A DNA stretch of 12,672 nucleotides from Chryseobacterium sp. UBA6632 (GTDB lineage Bacteria > Bacteroidota > Bacteroidia > Flavobacteriales > Weeksellaceae): contig DKLU01000143.1 of assembly GCA_002455915.1 (NCBI GenBank), positions 1 through 12,672 on the forward strand. Direction: 5' to 3'. Numbering within the stretch: position 1 is the stretch's first letter; every line of letters starts with the position of its first letter. The notes below the pieces were generated by a model that saw only the letters and a list, made by a program, of their open reading frames with translations, was not told where the DNA came from and searched no databases. This document shows, piece after piece, positions 7,080 to 12,672 of the stretch. The position numbers and the translations under genes are program-made.

Positions 7080-7640
7080 ATGAAAAAATTATTTTTATCT
7101 CTTGCCTTTATTTTATCATACAGTATTTCGGCACAATCTAATATTTACTTTCAAAATTATACTCCTTACATCATGGAAATGAGTATTTTCAAGACCAATC
7201 AAGCTAATGTTGCAGGAGGATGTACTCCAAATTGGGATGGCAGAAACAGCATTACCGGGTTATTACCTCTCAAAGAATCTCCGACAGGTGGCGCTACCTC
7301 AACGGATGCATTTTATGATTCGGATTTAAATTTATCAAATACTTTTAATCCTATGTATCCGCAAACGCCATTGATTGATAGATGGATTCTTAATGCAGAT
7401 TATGCAAATCCTTACATTTTACCCGGTTCTACAATCCCTGCAAGCAGTTTAGCAGCAAAAGATTTGGGAATGAAATTTGGAGTAAAAGATCCGGTGACGG
7501 GAACAAATGTAGCAGGATATTTTCCTTTAGGATATGTTAACTGTGGAGCATTACCCCTCCTTAATACAGCAGCCTATACAACTCTTTTTAATAGCTCTTA
7601 TTTCACTTTTGGAGGTGACGAATGGGTTATCTTTTTTTAA
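7080..7640 (+). CDS. Secreted protein B1 (unknown family, first of three paralogues)
   Basis: The 186-aa protein has a clear Sec signal peptide ending near SISAQ (residues 15-19). The mature chain begins with NIYFQNYTP and is rich in Tyr, Asn, Thr and Pro, suggesting a beta-rich exported domain. Motifs shared with B2 and B3 are QNYTP near the mature N-terminus, STDA (74-77), a WILN segment (102-105), KFGVKD (132-137), a GY..LG region before a cysteine (C155), and a terminal FGG..WV followed by two aromatic residues. Two cysteines (48 and 155) are conserved in all three proteins and could form a disulfide. No type IX secretion C-terminal domain is visible. It follows lipoprotein A1 by 7 bases. 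It is the most divergent of the three, lacking the NTFSNVT.YHG stretch of B2 and B3. I do not recognise the family. Confidence 0.82.
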   Translation: MKKLFLSLAFILSYSISAQSNIYFQNYTPYIMEMSIFKTNQANVAGGCTPNWDGRNSITGLLPLKESPTGGATSTDAFYDSDLNLSNTFNPMYPQTPLIDRWILNADYANPYILPGSTIPASSLAAKDLGMKFGVKDPVTGTNVAGYFPLGYVNCGALPLLNTAAYTTLFNSSYFTFGGDEWVIFF

Positions 7641-7660
7641 AAAATTTTTATTCAACAATA

Positions 7661-7693
7661 ATTTAGGTAATGGCTGTAAACTGTTACCTAAAT
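7661..7693 (+). terminator. Hairpin between B1 and A2 (partial terminator or attenuator)
   Basis: A 10-bp perfect stem pairs 7661-7670 with 7684-7693. Inside it, two wobble pairs and one G-C pair extend it to 13 bp around a 7-base loop. Only a short, imperfect T-run (ATTTT) follows, so it could reduce rather than stop read-through from the A1-B1 pair into A2. It is the only structured element in the 80-base spacer. Confidence 0.45.
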
Positions 7694-7720
7694 ATTTTAA
7701 TCACAAAACAAATTAGTATC

Positions 7721-8098
7721 ATGAAAAAAACAATTTTTCTTGTAGGTATTTCTTTACTTACCATTTTATCGTGTGCAAACGAATCTAATTTAGCAACAAC
7801 CACTACTCCACAACTCACAAAACCTGAGGCAGTTTCAAAATTTAATGCCGCTATTAAAAAGGTCGCGATGATAAAAGATCCGGCTCCTTCGATGCCAAAA
7901 ACCTCAGCAGAATTGAGTGATGAGAAAAAAGATATGCTTATTCCTGCTGCAAAAGAATTGATTGCTTCTACGGGAGTTTCTTCAGCAGAAATCGAAAGAC
8001 AAACCAACAATGACAGAGAAAAGATTTTAAAATGGGCCGTTCAGGTGTATGGTGAGTACAACAAAAAAATAAATCAAAGCTATCAATCTGCAAATTAA
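7721..8098 (+). CDS. Small lipoprotein A2 (paralogue of A1)
   Basis: The 125-aa protein has a signal peptide and the lipobox TILSC, with the lipidated cysteine at residue 18. The mature 108 residues differ from A1 at only five positions, although the signal peptides differ more. An upstream in-frame ATG at 7670 would add 17 residues before the signal peptide and would start inside the preceding hairpin. The ATG at 7721 gives a normal lipoprotein signal and aligns with A1. Over the 74 codons before position 8027, I count about 28 silent differences from A1 and one replacement, so the protein is under strong conservation. From 8027 onward the DNA is almost the same as in A1. Secreted protein B2 starts 7 bases after the stop. 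The role is unknown, presumably the same as A1. Confidence 0.85.
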   Translation: MKKTIFLVGISLLTILSCANESNLATTTTPQLTKPEAVSKFNAAIKKVAMIKDPAPSMPKTSAELSDEKKDMLIPAAKELIASTGVSSAEIERQTNNDREKILKWAVQVYGEYNKKINQSYQSAN

Positions 8099-8105
8099 GT
8101 ATACC

Positions 8106-8666
8106 ATGAAAAAATTATTTTTACTAGCAGTTCTATTCATTTCTTATGGCTTATCTGCACAAACTAATCCTGGGGACTTATATATTCAAAACTACACCCC
8201 ACATTATATTGAATATTTTATATGGCGTTCAAATTTATCAAATACTGCAGGTGGCTGCGCTCCTACACTAGCACCAAGAGCCGCCACAGGAGGGCTAATG
8301 AGACTATCCTATTCTACAAACCCTGGATACACTTCAACCGACGCACTGCATGAATTTAATGTAAATACTACATTTTCTCCAAGTACTGCGTTTCCGACAA
8401 CACCGGTCATTGGAGCCTGGATTTTAAATAGTACAACTACTTATACTGCACCAACTCCTATCCTTAATACATTTAGTAATGTAACGTCTTATCACGGGGT
8501 AAAATTCGGAGTACAAGATGTAAACGGGGTGAATATTGGTGGATACTATTCTTTAGGACAAGAATGTGGAACGCCTATCATTCCCGATTTATCGTATAAT
8601 CCGAGTGCAGTTATCTCAGGAACCTTTTTTGCTTTCGGAGGCGCCAATTGGATGATATTATATTAA
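8106..8666 (+). CDS. Secreted protein B2 (paralogue of B1 and B3)
   Basis: The 186-aa protein has a Sec signal peptide ending near GLSAQ (15-19). The mature chain starts with a short acidic lead into LYIQNYTPHYIE and is rich in Thr, Asn, Pro and aromatic residues. Shared motifs are STDAL (77-81), FPTTPVIGAWILN (96-108), NTFSNVTSYHGVKFGV (121-136), NIGGYYSLG (143-151) and the terminal FGGANWMILY. Cysteines 51 and 154 are conserved in B1 and B3. It pairs with lipoprotein A2, whose stop is 7 bases upstream. It is much closer to B3 than to B1, especially in its second half, where even the DNA aligns well, pointing to a later duplication. It is probably exported to the periplasm or surface. I know of no family match and see no enzymatic signature. 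Confidence 0.82.
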   Translation: MKKLFLLAVLFISYGLSAQTNPGDLYIQNYTPHYIEYFIWRSNLSNTAGGCAPTLAPRAATGGLMRLSYSTNPGYTSTDALHEFNVNTTFSPSTAFPTTPVIGAWILNSTTTYTAPTPILNTFSNVTSYHGVKFGVQDVNGVNIGGYYSLGQECGTPIIPDLSYNPSAVISGTFFAFGGANWMILY

Positions 8667-8707
8667 AGTTTCATTGAGTTTTAAAAATCCATTAAAAAAG
8701 ATTCAAA

Positions 8708-9274
8708 ATGAGAAAAATATTTTTAATAGCAGCTTGCATATCGTCTTTATTTACATTGGCACAATCTACAGGAGATTTTTATATCCAGAATTATACTCCT
8801 CACTATATTGAGTTTTATCTTACTAAATCTAATTTAACGGATCCGGCAACCAATTGTTCACCTACGTTAGAAGCCAGAAGCCCTACAAATGGGTTGCTGC
8901 AGTTATCTTACTCCCCAAGCCCCAGTATAATATCTACTGATGCATTGTATACAGCAAATGTAAACAACACTTTCGCTACAAGTACAGCTTTTCCTACTAC
9001 TCCGGTAGTTGGCAGCTGGATTGTTAATTCTAATTACGCAAGCCCTTATTACTCACCAAACCCAATTCTTAATACTTTTAGTAATGTAACAACTTATCAC
9101 GGGATAAAATTCGGAGTAAAAGATGTTTACGGAGTGAATATTGGTGGATATTATTTTATGGGAGAAGGCTGCAACCTGCCTACCATAACAACAGATCTGA
9201 CCTATGACCCGACAGCCGTAATTGAAGGCTCCTATTTTAGCTTTGGAGGAGCAAAATGGGTTGTACTTTATTAA
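8708..9274 (+). CDS. Secreted protein B3 (paralogue of B2, without its own lipoprotein)
   Basis: The 188-aa protein has a signal peptide ending near TLAQ (16-19). The mature part opens with DFYIQNYTPHYIEF and keeps the family motifs: STDAL (76-80), FPTTPVVGSWIVN, NTFSNVTTYHGIKFGV (122-137), NIGGYY (144-149) and the terminal FGGAKWVVLY. Cysteines 50 and 155 match those in B1 and B2; a third cysteine lies in the signal peptide. It starts 41 bases after B2 with no A-type gene between them, so the array ends A2-B2-B3. No terminator separates B2 and B3, so they are probably co-transcribed. The missing A3 could mean that A2 serves both B2 and B3, or that a copy was lost. The function is unknown. 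Confidence 0.82.
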   Translation: MRKIFLIAACISSLFTLAQSTGDFYIQNYTPHYIEFYLTKSNLTDPATNCSPTLEARSPTNGLLQLSYSPSPSIISTDALYTANVNNTFATSTAFPTTPVVGSWIVNSNYASPYYSPNPILNTFSNVTTYHGIKFGVKDVYGVNIGGYYFMGEGCNLPTITTDLTYDPTAVIEGSYFSFGGAKWVVLY

Positions 9275-9323
9275 TATTTAAATTTTTCCGGATCATTTCT
9301 TCTAAGAAGAATATCTTTAAATA

Positions 9324-9350
9324 ACCCCGAAAAAAAATATATTTCGGGGT
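9324..9350. terminator. Hairpin between convergent B3 and barrel-protein genes
   Basis: A 9-bp perfect stem pairs 9324-9332 with 9342-9350 and contains four consecutive G-C pairs plus one more. The loop has 9 bases. T-rich sequence follows on the plus strand and a weaker T-rich run on the minus strand, so it could end both transcripts. It is the main structure in the 98-base gap. Confidence 0.7.
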
Positions 9351-9372
9351 CTTTATTTGTCTATTTAAATAA

Positions 9373-9900
9373 TTAAAGCCCAACTACAAACCCAATATTT
9401 GGAATCAGCCCACTAGATAAAAAGCTTGAATTTTCTTTATATAATACATTATACATCACTCCTATCTGCATAAAAGAGTTATTGCCAATTCTTTGCATGT
9501 AACCACCTCCGAGATATAAAGCCGTTTCTTGTTCATTAATCTTATAATCGTAATATTTATCTTTATAATTGATGAAGTACTGCTGAAGATTCGCCCCTAC
9601 ATAAAAAGATCTTGCAAAGTAATAATTAACAAACGGCCCCACTCCAAACAAAGTAGAACGGTAATAATCAGAAGTTTGCCAAGAAACACTTCCCAAAACT
9701 CCGGCTTCCAGATCATTAGTCAATCTGTAACCTACTCTCGGTGACGCAGATAAATTAAAAGCACTGTTGCTTCCAAAACCTACTCCAATTCCGCCTCCGA
9801 AAGTCCAGCGATTGTTATTTTCAGGGGAAGCGCCAATAGCAACCTGAGAAAACACGGCTCCAGAAATCATTAAGAATAAAAGAATAATAAACTTTTTCAT
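9373..9900 (-). CDS. Small outer-membrane beta-barrel protein
   Basis: The 175-aa protein has a Sec signal peptide (MKKFIILLFLMISGAVFS) with probable cleavage just before QVAIG. The mature chain of about 157 residues shows repeated alternating, glycine- and aromatic-rich strands, for example WTFGGGIGVGFG, SASPRVGYRL, LEAGVLGSVSW, VGPFVNYYF and FYVGANLQQYF. It ends in IPNIGFVVGL. The size and pattern fit an eight-stranded OmpA/OmpX-type barrel in the outer membrane. There are no cysteines and no peptidoglycan-binding domain. Such proteins are often annotated only as porin-family or outer-membrane-beta-barrel proteins, and the cargo or role is not deducible. It is convergent with the B array and divergent from mnmA. 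I found no perfect -7 box upstream; a TAATTTTA stretch is the nearest. Confidence 0.82.
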   Translation of the reverse strand: MKKFIILLFLMISGAVFSQVAIGASPENNNRWTFGGGIGVGFGSNSAFNLSASPRVGYRLTNDLEAGVLGSVSWQTSDYYRSTLFGVGPFVNYYFARSFYVGANLQQYFINYKDKYYDYKINEQETALYLGGGYMQRIGNNSFMQIGVMYNVLYKENSSFLSSGLIPNIGFVVGL

Positions 9901-9958
9901 ATTAAATTGTTTTTATCGATGTTTAAAATTATGGTTTTTTTACGAATTTAATTAATTG

Positions 9959-9966
9959 TATTTTTG
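9959..9966 (+). promoter_or_regulatory. -7 box (TAnnTTTG) for mnmA
   Basis: TATTTTTG is an exact TAnnTTTG match, 50 bases upstream of the mnmA ATG, giving a leader of roughly 45 bases. Within the leader, 9982-9986 can pair with 9994-9998 (5 bp plus one G-U, 7-base loop). A clear -33 TTG is not visible. Confidence 0.6.
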
Positions 9967-10016
9967 CGGCGTCAAACTAAGAACTCCCGTTAAGAGTTTC
10001 GTAAAATTGAAATACA

Positions 10017-11204
10017 ATGAAAGTAGTAGTAGGCCTCTCAGGAGGTGTAGACTCGAGTGTAACAGCCTATTTGTTACAACAGCAAGGTCATGAAGTTGTG
10101 GCTTTGTTTATGAGAAACTGGAATGATGCTTCGGTAACGTTGGAAGACGAATGCCCCTGGATCGAAGACAGTAATGATGCTCTAATGGTCGCTCAAAAGC
10201 TTGGGATTCCGTTTCAGGTGATCGATATGAGTGATCTTTACAAGGAAAGAATCGTTGATTATATGTTCGATGAATATCAGAAAGGAAGAACTCCGAATCC
10301 TGATGTTTTGTGCAACAGAGAAGTAAAATTCGATGTTTTTATGAAAACAGCGATGTCTTTGGGTGCAGATAAAGTGGCAACCGGGCATTATGCAAGAGTA
10401 GATTCAACGATTGATGAAAATGGTAAAGAAATTTTCCATCTTTTGGCAGGAAAGGATAATAATAAAGACCAGTCGTATTTCTTATGTCAATTAAGCCAGG
10501 ATCAATTATCTAAAGCATTATTTCCGATTGGAGAATTAACAAAACCTCAGGTGAGAGAAATTGCAAAGGAAATCGGATTAGTAACGGCTGATAAAAAAGA
10601 TTCTCAAGGGTTGTGTTTTATCGGAAAAGTAAGTCTTCCGCAATTTTTGCAACAACAATTAGTTCCTAAAGAAGGTGAAATTGTAGAAATTTTTAAAGAT
10701 TCTCCCCTTTTTGCACAAGAAAAACCTGAATTTTCTTCAAAACAAGAAGAATTAGAATTTTTAAGTCAGAAAATCAATTATAAAAAAACGGACGGGAAAG
10801 TTATCGGAAAGCACCAAGGTGCTCAATTTTTCACGATCGGACAAAGTAAGGGATTAGGAATCGGCGGCCATAAGGAAAGCTGTTTTATCATCTCCAGAGA
10901 TATGGAAAACAATATTCTTTTCGTTGGAGAAGGACATCAGTTTCCGGGATTATTAAAAAGAGCCTTGAAAATAGATAATTCTGAATTGCATTGGGTTCGT
11001 GAAGATTTAAGATTAAAAAACGGAGAATCGATGGAAGTAATGGCAAGATTCAGATACAGACAGCCTCTGCAGAAAGCGACTTTATATCAGTTTGAAGATG
11101 CTTTTTATGTAGAATTTGAAGATCCACAATCAGCCATCGCAGAAGGTCAGTTTGCATCGTGGTACAATGGTGAAGAATTATTAGGAAGTGGTGTTATTGC
11201 TTAG
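10017..11204 (+). CDS. mnmA: tRNA-specific 2-thiouridylase MnmA
   Basis: MnmA adenylates and thiolates U34 of tRNA-Lys, tRNA-Glu and tRNA-Gln, giving the s2U part of mnm5s2U in the cytoplasm. The 395-aa protein has the PP-loop ATP-binding motif LSGGVDSSV at 7-15. Catalytic Cys99 lies in [12 protein letters not shown], and the persulfide-forming Cys200 in QGLCFIGK, matching C102 and C199 of E. coli. ATGHYAR (121-127) and [14 protein letters not shown] (271-284) are further family blocks. It is longer than the E. coli enzyme (368 aa) mainly because of an extra charged segment of about 33 residues (about 226-258) before DGKVIG. It has its own promoter box upstream and two hairpins downstream, so it is probably monocistronic. 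The sulfur supply would come from a cysteine desulfurase not in this window. Confidence 0.96.
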   Translation: MKVVVGLSGGVDSSVTAYLLQQQGHEVVALFMRNWNDASVTLEDECPWIEDSNDALMVAQKLGIPFQVIDMSDLYKERIVDYMFDEYQKGRTPNPDVLCNREVKFDVFMKTAMSLGADKVATGHYARVDSTIDENGKEIFHLLAGKDNNKDQSYFLCQLSQDQLSKALFPIGELTKPQVREIAKEIGLVTADKKDSQGLCFIGKVSLPQFLQQQLVPKEGEIVEIFKDSPLFAQEKPEFSSKQEELEFLSQKINYKKTDGKVIGKHQGAQFFTIGQSKGLGIGGHKESCFIISRDMENNILFVGEGHQFPGLLKRALKIDNSELHWVREDLRLKNGESMEVMARFRYRQPLQKATLYQFEDAFYVEFEDPQSAIAEGQFASWYNGEELLGSGVIA

Positions 11205-11215
11205 TTTTAGCATTA

Positions 11216-11236
11216 TTTGTCATTTATGATGACAAA
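11216..11236 (+). terminator. First hairpin after mnmA
   Basis: An 8-bp perfect stem pairs 11216-11223 with 11229-11236 around a 5-base loop, 11 bases past the mnmA stop. The following T-run is short (CTTTA), so it is a weak terminator or a 3'-end stabiliser, with a stronger hairpin immediately downstream. Confidence 0.5.
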
Positions 11237-11248
11237 CTTTATAAATTT

Positions 11249-11287
11249 AAACGTCATAGGTTTTTGAAACTTATGACGTTTTTTTTA
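11249..11287. terminator. Strong terminator hairpin between mnmA and surE
   Basis: A 15-bp stem with one G-U pair joins 11249-11263 to 11267-11281 around a 3-base loop, followed by a run of Ts for the plus strand. It lies between convergent mnmA and surE and probably ends mnmA transcription; it may also serve surE. Confidence 0.85.
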
Positions 11288-11320
11288 TTTGGTCGAAAAT
11301 TGCCCGACTTAATATTCAAA

Positions 11321-12091
11321 TTAATCAAAATTCATTACCTCTTCCAACGTCTTCATGTACTCGTAAGCTGTAAGGTCGAATTTCACGGGAACAATTGAGA
11401 TATATCCATTTGATAAAGCCGTTTCATCCGCATCCGGAGATTCATCCATATTATTGAAATACCCTGTTAGCCAATAATATTTTTTACCGTGAGGGCTTAA
11501 TCTTTCTTCAAAACTTTCTTCCCATTTGGCATGAGCCTGTTTGCAAACCTTAATACCCTTAATCTCCTCTTTCGGAAGTTTAGGAATATTTACATTCAAT
11601 ACAATACCTTTAGGCATACGCTTCTCCAAAGTTCTTCTAACGATCTTCTGAATATATTCTTTTGCCTGAGTAAAATCTGCTTCCCAGCTGAAATCCAATA
11701 AAGAAAACCCAATCGCCGGAAGGCTTTCAACACCTGCTTCTACCGCAGCAGACATCGTTCCTGAATAAATCACATTAATCGAAGAATTCGCTCCGTGATT
11801 AATGCCCGAAACCACAATATCCGGTCTTCTTGGTAAAATTTTATCCAAAGCCATTTTTACACAGTCAACGGGAGTTCCGCTGCATGAAAAATCGGTTTGA
11901 GGACCTTCGAGCTGTACTTCTTCGTAACTTAAAGTAGAATTTATGGTAATTGCGTGACCTTTTCCGCTTTGTGGAGAGTTGGGTGCTACCACCACTACGT
12001 CTCCGATTTCGTTCATAAAACTTATAAGATTTCTGATACCCGGTGCTGTAATTCCGTCGTCATTAGTAACCAGAATAAGTGGTCTTTCCAT
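11321..12091 (-). CDS. surE: 5'/3'-nucleotidase SurE
   Basis: SurE is a metal-dependent phosphatase that removes phosphate from nucleoside 5'- and 3'-monophosphates and is linked to stationary-phase survival; it acts in the cytoplasm. The 256-aa length is normal. The signature LVTNDDGITAPGI (7-19) supplies the two metal-binding aspartates, D11 and D12. APNSPQSGKGHAIT (36-49) supplies the serine ligand (S42), and IVVSGINHGANSS (92-104) supplies the asparagine ligand (N98). IYSGTMSAAVEAG (108-120) is also highly conserved. The ATG at 12091 lies 19 bases after a perfect -7 box. No partner gene is visible; pcm and rpoS, its neighbours in enterobacteria, are absent, as expected for this phylum. 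It is convergent with mnmA. Confidence 0.96.
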   Translation of the reverse strand: MERPLILVTNDDGITAPGIRNLISFMNEIGDVVVVAPNSPQSGKGHAITINSTLSYEEVQLEGPQTDFSCSGTPVDCVKMALDKILPRRPDIVVSGINHGANSSINVIYSGTMSAAVEAGVESLPAIGFSLLDFSWEADFTQAKEYIQKIVRRTLEKRMPKGIVLNVNIPKLPKEEIKGIKVCKQAHAKWEESFEERLSPHGKKYYWLTGYFNNMDESPDADETALSNGYISIVPVKFDLTAYEYMKTLEEVMNFD

Positions 12092-12110
12092 AGAAATAAT
12101 TTAATTTTAA

Positions 12111-12118
12111 CAAATATA
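12111..12118 (-). promoter_or_regulatory. -7 box (TAnnTTTG) for surE
   Basis: The minus-strand bases are TATATTTG, a perfect TAnnTTTG match, 19 bases upstream of the surE ATG at 12091. No clear -33 TTG is seen at the expected spacing. The box makes surE a separate transcript from the 75-aa gene upstream. Confidence 0.6.
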
Positions 12119-12196
12119 CAATTTTCGAATATATGCTTTAATATTTAAGTTTTAAAGTGATTTTTTTGAAAAAACTGAAGATAACACAACAATTTA

Positions 12197-12424
12197 TTAT
12201 TCTTTTTCTTTTTGAAAACTTACCACTTCATATTCATCATTTGAGCAATATTTTTTACAACTTTCATCATTGAATAATTCTGGTTCTTTCAAAAAATCTT
12301 CGATATATTTTGCACTTTCTTCCGTCTTTATCGGAACAATGATCACATGGAAATTTTTTAAAACATATTCATCTGCGTTTTTCACGGCATCTTTTTTATA
12401 CTTTTTTGCTTCTGTAAAGTTCAT
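12197..12424 (-). CDS. Small hypothetical protein, 75 aa
   Basis: The protein is 75 aa, soluble and charged, starting MNFTEAKKYKKDAVKNADEY and ending in a Lys/Glu-rich tail. A single hydrophobic strand-like stretch (FHVIIVPI, residues 25-32) sits between two probable helices. Two cysteines (56 and 60) form a C-x3-C spacing. No signal peptide or membrane segment is visible, and I do not recognise the family. It has a regular ATG start and codon use like its neighbours, and its frame is not overlapped by a better gene, so I think it is real. It lies on the same strand as surE, 105 bases upstream of it, but surE appears to have its own promoter. No convincing promoter box is visible for this gene. 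Confidence 0.6.
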   Translation of the reverse strand: MNFTEAKKYKKDAVKNADEYVLKNFHVIIVPIKTEESAKYIEDFLKEPELFNDESCKKYCSNDEYEVVSFQKEKE

Positions 12425-12672
12425 GATCTAGGTGTTTATAATTATTTTCGGTAATGAATAAATTATACCATTCACATTATTTTTACAAAAAATATAACAA
12501 TTTTTCAGTTGAAAAGAGATATAAAAACTTCTATAATAAAAAATCTTAAAAGTACCTGATATTTATAAATAAGGTATTAAATTTGATAGTTTGTAACAGT
12601 AAATTAAAAATTACTACTAATTAAAATACTTTTAAGAAAAATAATAAAAATACATTACAGATTTATGTGGAA
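12425..12672. other. AT-rich non-coding end of the window
   Basis: No convincing reading frame, RNA gene or strong hairpin is visible in these 248 bases. One perfect plus-strand TAnnTTTG box (TAAATTTG, 12578-12585) could belong to a gene starting beyond the window, but such matches arise easily in AT-rich sequence, so I do not call it a promoter. Confidence 0.4.

Noticed and set aside
7670..7720. Upstream ATG that would extend lipoprotein A2 by 17 residues
   Set aside because: It lies within the spacer hairpin and would put residues before the signal peptide; the ATG at 7721 aligns with A1.
6689..9274. Reading the A/B pairs as toxin-immunity modules
   Set aside because: Lipoprotein immunity proteins exist, but A is nearly invariant while B varies, and B shows no toxin-domain signature. 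Specific immunity would be expected to co-vary.
9529..9744. 71-codon plus-strand frame opposite the barrel protein
   Set aside because: It is antisense to a gene with a clean signal peptide and beta-strand pattern, and it has no independent support.
12541..12672. Possible small RNA or further gene at the right edge
   Set aside because: There is a TAnnTTTG-like box but no stable fold and no terminator. The sequence is too AT-rich for the box alone to be evidence.

Overview
The window is AT-rich and almost certainly comes from a Bacteroidota (Flavobacteriia) genome, most plausibly a Chryseobacterium-like member of the Weeksellaceae. The evidence is the protein families (Flavobacteriia-type ClpC, and MnmA with a long insertion), perfect TAnnTTTG -7 promoter boxes upstream of several genes, starts with little Shine-Dalgarno sequence, and small Sec-exported proteins and lipoproteins. 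The genus is an inference. No rRNA, tRNA, CRISPR array, transposase or integrase is visible, and no gene-free stretch exceeds about 300 bases.

Layout. Bases 1-344 (+) are the 3' end of an unrecognised gene, closed by a hairpin shared with the convergent genes that follow. Bases 373-1760 (-) hold a two-gene unit: sufE (Fe-S cluster assembly) followed by a GT9 heptosyltransferase-like glycosyltransferase. Bases 1841-3850 (-) hold a three-gene unit: a small three-helix membrane protein, a GT4 glycosyltransferase coupled to it by a TAATG overlap, and a lipoprotein gene broken by an extra copy of a 7-bp tandem repeat. Divergent from it is clpC (4003-6540, +), an AAA+ unfoldase for ClpP, ended by its own terminator.

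Bases 6689-9274 (+) are the most unusual part. A small lipoprotein (A) and a secreted protein of about 186 aa (B) form a pair that occurs twice, followed by a third B: A1-B1-A2-B2-B3. The two A proteins are nearly identical, while the B proteins have diverged strongly. The A/B junction is almost identical at DNA level (97 bases, 3 differences), although the A coding sequence just upstream has about 28 silent differences in 74 codons. I recognise neither family. This is the best candidate for an undescribed system in the window.

After a shared terminator come a small outer-membrane beta-barrel protein (9373-9900, -), mnmA (10017-11204, +; tRNA 2-thiouridylase) followed by two hairpins, surE (11321-12091, -; nucleotidase) with a clear promoter box, and a 75-aa protein of unknown function (12197-12424, -). 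Bases 12425-12672 are very AT-rich and appear non-coding.

Housekeeping functions (SufE, ClpC, MnmA, SurE) are thus interspersed with cell-envelope functions (GT9, GT4, barrel protein, lipoproteins). Apart from the local operons, I see no single pathway linking the whole window.
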